From: Planctomycetota bacterium
GTDB taxonomy: Bacteria > Planctomycetota > Planctomycetia > Pirellulales > Lacipirellulaceae
Assembly: GCA_013286045.1 (NCBI GenBank)
Contig: JABDGM010000001.1
Location: 69,692 to 127,323 of the forward strand
Length of the DNA: 57,632 nucleotides
Direction: 5' to 3'
Part shown: positions 51,365 through 57,632 of the stretch, piece after piece
Layout of the letters: every line of letters begins with the position of its first letter
Position numbering within the stretch: the stretch's first letter is position 1
Translations under genes and position numbers: made by a program
The notes under the pieces: model-generated
What the model saw: the letters and a program-made list of their open reading frames with translations, nothing else
The model's database searches: none
What the model was told of the DNA's origin: nothing

Positions 51365-51985
51365 CTACCGCACCGGCGCTGTGCCCGGCTGCTGCAGCGA
51401 GCCCTCGAAGCTCACCGTAATGCCGACAGCGTCACCCACTAAATTATCCTTCAGTAACTCATTCATGCCGAAATCTGTTCGCTTCAGTTCGATTTGGCAG
51501 AGGAAACCGCTGCGTTGATCTTTGTACGGGCCGGGACCGCTGCCCAACATGCGGAGCGGTATGCTGACCGATTTCGTGACGCCATGAATGGTGAGGTTTC
51601 CAGTGAGCTGGTAGATCATGCCATCCTGCGTGTTCGATGGCGTGCAGCGAGTCGACTCGAAGGTAATCGTTGGGTATTGCTGCACGTCAAAGAAATCGGG
51701 ACTTCGCAGATGCTTGTCGCGCTCTTGATTGTTCGTGTCCAAACTGTTGGCATCGATCAAAAAGCTGAAGCTGTTGTTGGCAGGGTTGTCTTTGTCGAGC
51801 TTGTAGGTGCCAGTCGCCTTGCGGAAGAAACCGTACGTGTAGCTAAAGCCCGAATGCGCTACGCTAAATACGACCGAGGTGTGCATTGGGTCGACCGTGT
51901 AGTAATCCACGGCCGCCGCGTGCTGGGCGGTCATCAAAGCGAAAACGCTCGACCAGATGGCGGCGCGGCGGATGGAGGTGCTCAT
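51365..51985 (-). CDS. YceI-family exported protein
   Basis: The protein has 206 residues from the ATG at 51985. Signal peptide to about AAA, then the YceI fold: YTVDPMHTSVVFSVAHSGFSYTYGFF, FSFLIDANSLDTNNQERDKHLRSPDFFDVQQYPTITFEST, GNLTIHGVTKSVSIPLRM and DFGMNELL. Members are lipocalin-like, bind polyisoprenoids or amides and are exported to the periplasm. It is divergent from floA. Confidence 0.9.
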   Translation of the reverse strand: MSTSIRRAAIWSSVFALMTAQHAAAVDYYTVDPMHTSVVFSVAHSGFSYTYGFFRKATGTYKLDKDNPANNSFSFLIDANSLDTNNQERDKHLRSPDFFDVQQYPTITFESTRCTPSNTQDGMIYQLTGNLTIHGVTKSVSIPLRMLGSGPGPYKDQRSGFLCQIELKRTDFGMNELLKDNLVGDAVGITVSFEGSLQQPGTAPVR

Positions 51986-52171
51986 AAGTGTTTGTCCTTT
52001 CATTCGAAGTGCCGTGAACGACGACGCCAATGCCTAACAACGTACACGATGGAAGCTTTTTAGGGCGACGCCAGTACGAGTGCAGCCGCCCGGCTCGCAG
52101 TTCGGCCAGCGGGGGGTTATGATGGAACTGGTCGAGATTATGCCAGAACCGCCTCAGGAGTCGACAAAAAA

Positions 52172-53209
52172 ATGTCTGAACACTTGCTACCCATCGGAGC
52201 GAGGTGGGGCATTCTTGCGGCGTTAGGCCAAGGCGGAAACGATAACGGCGGCCTGTGGTACCTCGTTTACATCGGGGCGTTCGGCCTCGTTTTGATCGCG
52301 GCATTCGTGTTGGTCCTCGTGATGTTCAGCTACGGAAAGCTGTGGCTGCAAGCGGTGATGTCCAACGCGCATGTGAGCCTCATGAGCCTGGTGGGCATGA
52401 GCTTGCGGCAAGTGCACGCTCGCACGATCGTCGAAGCGAAGATCATGGCGATGCAAGCAGCGGTTGGGAACGACCCGCACACGGGCATCACGACGCGGCG
52501 ACTCGAAGCGCACTACTTGGCGGGCGGCAACGTACCGCGCGTCATCCACGCGCTGATCGCCGCGCACCGGGCCGATATTGATTTGGACTTCGATCGGGCG
52601 GCGGCGATCGATCTTGCCGGTCGTGACGTGCTCGATGCCGTTCGCACGAGCGTCTACCCGAAAGTGATCGATTGTCCCGATCCCGAAAAATCGGGCCGCA
52701 CCACGTTGAGCGCGGTGGCCAAGAACGGCGTGGAGCTGCTCGTGCGTGCACGTGTTACGGTGCGTACGAATCTGTCGCAGCTTATTGGCGGAGCCACTGA
52801 AGAAACAATTATCGCCCGTGTCGGAGAGGGAATCATTACTTCCATCGGAGCGTCAACCGATCACTTGGAAGTGATGGAAAACCCGGATCGGATCTCAAAA
52901 GCGGTGCTCCAGCGCGGCTTGGATGCCCACACGGCGTTCGAGATCGTGTCGATCGATATCGCCGACATCGATATCGGCGAGAACATTGGTGCTCGTTTGC
53001 AAGCCGATCAGGCAGAAGCCGATACCCGCAAGGCTCAAGCACTTGCAGAGCAACGGCGGGCCAACGCAATCGCCCGCGAACAGGAGATGAAGGCCGAAGT
53101 GGCGCTTAATCGCTCGCTGGTCTTTCTGGCAGAGGCGGAAGTGCCGCGAGCCATGGCCGATGCGTTCCGCAAGGGAACGCTCGAGACGCTCCGCAACGGG
53201 ACGCCCTAA
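52172..53209 (+). CDS. floA: Flotillin-like membrane-domain protein FloA
   Basis: The protein has 345 residues. An N-terminal hydrophobic hairpin (about 28-52) anchors it. The FloA core includes [106 protein letters not shown] and the C-terminal [35 protein letters not shown]. FloA organises membrane microdomains and affects membrane fluidity. The AGGAG upstream is 12 bases from the ATG. Confidence 0.93.
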   Translation: MSEHLLPIGARWGILAALGQGGNDNGGLWYLVYIGAFGLVLIAAFVLVLVMFSYGKLWLQAVMSNAHVSLMSLVGMSLRQVHARTIVEAKIMAMQAAVGNDPHTGITTRRLEAHYLAGGNVPRVIHALIAAHRADIDLDFDRAAAIDLAGRDVLDAVRTSVYPKVIDCPDPEKSGRTTLSAVAKNGVELLVRARVTVRTNLSQLIGGATEETIIARVGEGIITSIGASTDHLEVMENPDRISKAVLQRGLDAHTAFEIVSIDIADIDIGENIGARLQADQAEADTRKAQALAEQRRANAIAREQEMKAEVALNRSLVFLAEAEVPRAMADAFRKGTLETLRNGTP

Positions 53210-53224
53210 GGCAATCGTTGCCGC

Positions 53225-53872
53225 TTAGATTTGCGTTTCTAACGCCGACTTAAAGGCGTTTTGAACCGCTTGTTCGGTTTCTTTGTTCAACTCGGTGACG
53301 AGAATCCATCGGCCGTCCTGGTAGACCAGGTCATAATTGTGAACCTCTTCATCCTTTAGAGGAGGCAGCACTTGCTCGCTGACGTGCGTTCCCGACCCGG
53401 CCGTCTTTGAGTTGTCGCTCGAGCCTTTGGCAACGTTTGAATCAAAGGCCTCGTTGCCTTTCTGTTCTTTGTCTGGCAGCAACCGGTCATTCTTGCTGCC
53501 CTTTTCGCGAGTTGCCTCGTCTGGCGTTTCAGTCTGCACTTTGACCGAATACCGCGACTGACTTTTGACCGTGATGGTCGCTTTGTACGGGTCATCTGCG
53601 GTCTTCGGCGGATGAAGCTCGCTACTCACTTTGTTAGTTCCCGTCAGCGTGGTGCGGCCATTCGGATTATTAACCACTAACCCGACCGGCGTTTCTTCCA
53701 TCCGCCGGCGGAACGTTTCCATGATGATTTCGAAGCTTTCCTCCGGCTTGGGTTTGGCGTGCTTCTTTGCAGCTGCCGCCGAAGCAGCACTCTGATGAGT
53801 GCAGGAGGCAACCGCCCCCAACAGGCATACCAGAACACCACAAAACGCGGATCGAACGCCGAGCGATGTCAT
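53225..53872 (-). CDS. Predicted lipoprotein of unknown function
   Basis: The protein has 215 residues with a lipoprotein signal (LLGAVASC lipobox). After a Lys/Ala-rich linker comes ESFEIIMETFRRRMEETP. The middle is Lys/Thr/Asp-rich and low in hydrophobicity; the C-terminal part (HNYDLVYQDGRWILVTELNKETEQAVQNAFKSAL) looks like a small folded domain. No family is recognised. It converges on floA, 15 bases away. Confidence 0.75.
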   Translation of the reverse strand: MTSLGVRSAFCGVLVCLLGAVASCTHQSAASAAAAKKHAKPKPEESFEIIMETFRRRMEETPVGLVVNNPNGRTTLTGTNKVSSELHPPKTADDPYKATITVKSQSRYSVKVQTETPDEATREKGSKNDRLLPDKEQKGNEAFDSNVAKGSSDNSKTAGSGTHVSEQVLPPLKDEEVHNYDLVYQDGRWILVTELNKETEQAVQNAFKSALETQI

Positions 53873-53972
53873 TTCGATTCAACCTTGCGATAGTGCTTGA
53901 ATTCGACTTGCGTGAACAGGTTAGCAGTCAGGCGATCTTGTGGCCTGACAGCAACCGCTAAAGTATACGTTA

Positions 53973-54875
53973 CTAACCGAACGGATTATCTTCTGCTTTG
54001 GTCGCGGGAGCTGCAGGCGGATTCGCGGCCGGCGGAGTCGCCGGAGTTGCAGCCGGAGCCGATTGTGGCGGAATCTTAGGCGCCGCAGCAGCTGGCTTTT
54101 CTGGCTCCGGAGCCGACTTCTGCGAGTCATCTTCGAACGGGTTTCCAGCCGGAGTACCCGGCGGCGTTACCACAGCCGGCGGTGCGCTAGGTGGCGTGTT
54201 CGTTTTCGCCTGCGCTTCGGGCTGTTCGGGCTCTTCCGCCACGGTTTGAGGTCCGCCCGGACGAAGCAGTTCTTCCAGCGGAACAATGCGACGCTCACGA
54301 AGCACCGCTTCATCCTGCGGCTTGAACGTTTGCGGACGGGACGGCGGTAGAGCCTGCGGCGGCGTCGGTAGCTGCGGCCGAGCTTGAGGTGGCTGAGGCA
54401 GCGGTTGTGACGGCAAAGCCTGTGGCGGAACGCCGGCCGCCGGCGTCTCAGTTGCACCCAGGGTTTGCTCCGAGGTCTGGATCGCCGCTTCTCGGCGAGC
54501 GCGACAGCGGAAATGTTCGAGCATCAGGCGATCGCAACCTTGAACACGTTCCAACGCCGCGCCAATGGCTTGGCCCTGCGGCGACTGCGCCTCTAGCGTA
54601 GCGCCGGTAAGCATGTCTCCCTGCGCCTCCGCGAGGCGTCCTTCACGAAGCAAGCTGAAGGCCCGGAAGTAATAGGCGCGCGGATCTTGCGAATTCCATT
54701 GGATCGCTTCGGAGAGCAGCCCATCGGCTTCGGTCGCGCAGCCATCAAAATATGCATTGACGCCACGCTCGTACAGTTTTGCCGCCTCAGGCTCTTGTGC
54801 CTGAGCGCCGCCAAACACAGAGAAACAAGCTGCCGTGAAACAGAATGCTCGAAGGTAGTTCATCATGTTGGTCAT
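53973..54875 (-). CDS. Exported TPR/Pro-rich protein
   Basis: The protein has 300 residues. Signal peptide to about AQAQ; then two to three TPR-like units (AAKLYERGVNAYFDGCATEADGLLSEAIQWNSQDPRAYYFRAFSLLREG); then a Pro, Ala and Gln-rich region of about 150 residues ending EDNPFG. The final NPFG also ends the beta-propeller protein at 39443-40804 (ENPFGN), and AGNPFEDD occurs internally. It precedes nothing on the same strand except the large TPR protein upstream, 23 bases away, so the two are probably one operon. Confidence 0.82.
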   Translation of the reverse strand: MTNMMNYLRAFCFTAACFSVFGGAQAQEPEAAKLYERGVNAYFDGCATEADGLLSEAIQWNSQDPRAYYFRAFSLLREGRLAEAQGDMLTGATLEAQSPQGQAIGAALERVQGCDRLMLEHFRCRARREAAIQTSEQTLGATETPAAGVPPQALPSQPLPQPPQARPQLPTPPQALPPSRPQTFKPQDEAVLRERRIVPLEELLRPGGPQTVAEEPEQPEAQAKTNTPPSAPPAVVTPPGTPAGNPFEDDSQKSAPEPEKPAAAAPKIPPQSAPAATPATPPAANPPAAPATKAEDNPFG

Positions 54876-54898
54876 TCGTGGCTGTTCGACCGTTCGCT

Positions 54899-57632
54899 TT
54901 AGCCAGCTTTGCGCGCGGGCTCGGCTTGCGTCACTGAACGTTTGCGAAGTTGGTCGATCTTGGTCTTCATATCGTCGTATTGGTCGAACTCCATGCGATT
55001 GAGCGAATCGCGGGTGAGACTGAGCCCTTCGGCCTTCTCCCAGGCTTCGACCGCGTTGCGCATTTCATTGGCTTTATAATGGGCGACCGCTTTGTGGTAG
55101 TACTTCGAAGCGGTCGGGTTATCAGTGACCGAGAGCTCGAGCGCGTCGATCGCCTGCTTATATTTGCCCTGGGCAGTTAGCACGACCGCCAATGTATCCA
55201 GAATATCAGAATTCGGACCCATAATGTCCTCTGCCTCTTGAACCAATTTGAGAGGATCATCTCCGGCGGTCGTGGCGCCGCTGAGAGCTAATAGGAAGCT
55301 AAGGTTATTCAGCACTACCGCGCGACGCAGACCCGTTAAATCATTACGGCTCAATAACTTGTGATATGTACTGGCCGCGTCATCGTACTTTTTCTCCAGG
55401 TCATATAAGTCGCCTTGCACGATGAGCAACGGAATCGAATCCGGATTTTCTCGCAGCGCGGCAGTGAGCCATTCCTGGATTTGCCCGTCGTATTTATCGC
55501 CGACCTTATCTCGGCGTTCACGGGCCACCGCCAGCGCCACGGCCAAAACTTCCTGCACCGTACCTGGCGTGTAGATTTCCTTCAGCTTCGCAAAGCAGAG
55601 CTCCGGATCACGGTGCTCGCCTAGAAATCGAGCCAACTCGAGATTTGCCGCCGGGTTCTTGGCCGCGAGGTCTCGGTAAATCTTCTCGGCCGTATCGAGA
55701 TCGCCAAGCTCGATCAGCAATCCTGCATACGCAGCGAACTGTTGCGCCAGAGCGGGGTCGAGCTCTTTGCCCTCGGGCATTTTTGGGATTCGCTTGACCA
55801 AGTCATTGCGAACTTGATCTTGCTTGCCTTTCTTCGCTGCCAAACGAACCGTCAACTCGAATGTCGTCGAATTATTTGGCGCAAGTTCTCGGAGCTTGTT
55901 GATCAAATCCACCGCCTTGTCCAACGACCGTGAATCGCCTTTGGCCAAGAGACGGCGAACGTAAGCTTGCCTAGGTTCGACCGCGGTCTTGTATCGGCCG
56001 ATCGTTTTTTCCATTTGCGACGTGTATTTCTGCCAATTGCCGACTGCGTAATACAGTTCGCCAAGTTGAATCGAAGCCTGCTCGTTCAGCGGTTGAACCT
56101 TGTCGACCTCTTCCAACAAGCGGATTCCCTTGAGACGGGATTCCGGTTCCGGCCGTGGCGCCAGAATTTCCGCCATTGAGAGCTTGTCTTCGATCAACAT
56201 GTTGCCCTCCTGAGAATTGGAACGCAACAATTTTTCAGCTTTCACCAGATTCTGATACTCGTTCGTCATGGAAAGCAATTTTGCGGCCATACGCCGTGCC
56301 CACAGCAGATTGGTGTCATTTACTGCAAGCTTCTTGTCGGCGCCGGCTTTTAGGATTTGATTGATGAGCGGCGTCGCCTTTTCGCGTTTATCCGGCCGCT
56401 GGTACAGCGGACCTAGATAGAACGCCGCTAACTGCTGCGCGCGGCCGATATCCGACGGATCGATTTCGTACAACTCGCGATACATCGTTTCCGCATCGAA
56501 CCAGCGATGCAAAACTTCATAGCTGCGAGCCAAGAAGACCGTGAGGTTGTCGCCGCTCAGCGCCAGCTGGGCATCGCGCATCGTCTTCTGTGCCTGGTTC
56601 AGATCCTTCTGCATCGCGTAGTAGTTGATTAGAGCGAACCACGCGTCCGGGAATTCGGGCTGCAGCTCGGTCGCCCGCTGCATCGCCTTAATTGCTTTCG
56701 CCATTTTCTCGTCCCGTTGCTCCGGCTTCAGATCGGATGCCTGCGACGATCGCGCCAGCAACTGGCCGTACCAGTATTGATTCTGCGCACTTTTGGGATC
56801 GGACTCGGTCGCCGCCAATGCCTGCTTCAGCGCGGAATCCGTTTGATGCGTCTGAAACAGAATCTCGGAATACAACGGTCCCAACAGGGTTTGCCGCAGT
56901 CCTTCTGGAATACGGTCGAGCAGCTTGCCTGCGTCGGCAAATCGCCCGGAGGAAACCAGTAGCCGAATATGCTGGGCGACAGCCAACGGCGCGGGTCGAC
57001 CGAGGTCCTCGGCCTTGTCGTAATACGACAACGCAAGCGCGCTGTTGTTCGCCATCAGTTCAATTTCAGCCAACAACGCCTGCAGCTCGAACCACTCGGG
57101 CCGCTGCTGCATGGCCTGCTTCACCATCTTGCGAATTTCGGGCAGCTGTTCAGGGCCTAGGCGTCCGCGCCGCATGAGCAGCAGCTGCCGACGCGCCTCG
57201 GCATACAGATAATTGCTGTCGTTCTTATCCTTAACGATTTGCAGAATCTTTTCCTGGGCTTCTTTCATCCCCGCGTCATCGCCAGCTTCCAAGGCAAGAG
57301 AAAACAGCGCCAAGCGAAGCGGCAATTCATTCGGCTGAGCGTCTGCCGACATAGCCAGGTTCTGGCGCGCTTCCTCGATCATGTTGAGATTGAGATAGAC
57401 CCGCGCCATACCGCTCCAAAATTCGATCTTCTGCGGCGTTGTCCACTGGTCGCTTCCCGCGGAGAGCGCCGCCAGATCGCGCTTCAACGCTTCCCTATCG
57501 TCACTCTTCGACTGCTTGACGAGAATTTCCGCTTTATCCACGCGCAGCCCGGGCTGGTCCCCGAATAGGGCCACGACCTTATTCAAGCGATCCATCGCGA
57601 CCGACGGACCTAACTTCGGATCGGCCATCGCG
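54899..57632 (-). CDS. Large TPR-repeat protein, cut by the window end
   Basis: At least 909 residues are visible; the frame remains open to the window end, so the true N-terminus, probably including a signal peptide, lies outside. The visible part consists of many TPR-like helical pairs throughout (for example DALELSVTDNPTASKYYHKAVAHYKANE near the end), with a short basic C-terminus. Proteins of this kind in planctomycetes are large scaffolds, some near PEP-CTERM systems. It is followed closely by the second TPR protein on the same strand. Confidence 0.82.
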   Translation of the reverse strand, partial: AMADPKLGPSVAMDRLNKVVALFGDQPGLRVDKAEILVKQSKSDDREALKRDLAALSAGSDQWTTPQKIEFWSGMARVYLNLNMIEEARQNLAMSADAQPNELPLRLALFSLALEAGDDAGMKEAQEKILQIVKDKNDSNYLYAEARRQLLLMRRGRLGPEQLPEIRKMVKQAMQQRPEWFELQALLAEIELMANNSALALSYYDKAEDLGRPAPLAVAQHIRLLVSSGRFADAGKLLDRIPEGLRQTLLGPLYSEILFQTHQTDSALKQALAATESDPKSAQNQYWYGQLLARSSQASDLKPEQRDEKMAKAIKAMQRATELQPEFPDAWFALINYYAMQKDLNQAQKTMRDAQLALSGDNLTVFLARSYEVLHRWFDAETMYRELYEIDPSDIGRAQQLAAFYLGPLYQRPDKREKATPLINQILKAGADKKLAVNDTNLLWARRMAAKLLSMTNEYQNLVKAEKLLRSNSQEGNMLIEDKLSMAEILAPRPEPESRLKGIRLLEEVDKVQPLNEQASIQLGELYYAVGNWQKYTSQMEKTIGRYKTAVEPRQAYVRRLLAKGDSRSLDKAVDLINKLRELAPNNSTTFELTVRLAAKKGKQDQVRNDLVKRIPKMPEGKELDPALAQQFAAYAGLLIELGDLDTAEKIYRDLAAKNPAANLELARFLGEHRDPELCFAKLKEIYTPGTVQEVLAVALAVARERRDKVGDKYDGQIQEWLTAALRENPDSIPLLIVQGDLYDLEKKYDDAASTYHKLLSRNDLTGLRRAVVLNNLSFLLALSGATTAGDDPLKLVQEAEDIMGPNSDILDTLAVVLTAQGKYKQAIDALELSVTDNPTASKYYHKAVAHYKANEMRNAVEAWEKAEGLSLTRDSLNRMEFDQYDDMKTKIDQLRKRSVTQAEPARKAG

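Noticed and set aside
1..57632. tRNA, rRNA or tmRNA genes
   Set aside because: No cloverleaf, T-loop (GGTTCGA) context or rRNA-like sequence was found by eye, including next to smpB where ssrA sometimes lies. A covariance-model search would settle this.

Overview
The window looks like a chromosomal segment of a planctomycete, probably of the Pirellulales type. The support is the combination of two DUF1559 pseudopilin-like proteins ([12 protein letters not shown]-termini), four secreted proteins ending in PEP-CTERM sorting tails (one with NxxGxxAF tandem repeats, one with a dockerin), a DapL-type diaminopimelate aminotransferase, FloA, many TPR proteins and high GC in third codon positions. 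No rRNA, tRNA, CRISPR array, prophage or plasmid replication gene was seen. This is mostly a core-like region dotted with small repeat elements.

Layout. 1-6.7 kb: a lipoprotein with its own terminator, two PEP-CTERM proteins separated by a complete RAYT (REP-associated Y1 transposase) element, and an M28 peptidase. 6.7-14.9 kb: a DUF2252 protein, a bestrophin-like channel, a small tail-anchored protein, a KAP-like membrane NTPase, two tiny secreted Tyr/His-rich proteins with clear terminators, an Old Yellow Enzyme-type oxidoreductase and an SDR. 15-25.8 kb: two CHRD-domain PEP-CTERM proteins, a methyltransferase, a TPR protein, dapL, a radical SAM protein carrying an in-frame repeat insertion, a DUF1559 protein, an MsbA-like exporter with an enlarged extracytoplasmic coiled coil, and a Cys-rich lipoprotein. 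25.9-32.2 kb (minus strand): an acyl-chain cluster in transcription order hotdog dehydratase, enlarged ACP, second hotdog protein, FabF-type ketosynthase, small unknown protein. The sufU-sufS pair and rsmE lie beyond it.

32.4-39 kb: an ExeA-like ATPase, then a two-gene minus-strand unit of a 1348-residue protein of unknown function followed by a coiled-coil protein with a PD-(D/E)XK-like nuclease core. This unit is the best candidate here for an undescribed system. 39.4-48.9 kb: a PQQ-type beta-propeller protein, ScpB, Rpe, a histidine-phosphatase-fold protein lacking its catalytic residues, AccD, a Ser/Thr kinase, cysH with an Rrf2 regulator, a ketosynthase homologue lacking its nucleophilic Cys, and SmpB. 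49-57.6 kb: a second DUF1559 protein, a polytopic membrane protein, a YceI protein divergent from floA, a lipoprotein and two TPR proteins, the last cut by the window end.

A recurring theme is short inverted-repeat elements of several sequence families. They sit inside operons at gene junctions (27.65, 28.35, 30.88 and 46.32 kb), inside one coding sequence (20.94 kb), and as a REP-like pair with compensatory changes in the stem (1.98 and 9.24 kb). In several cases they abut or contain start or stop codons.
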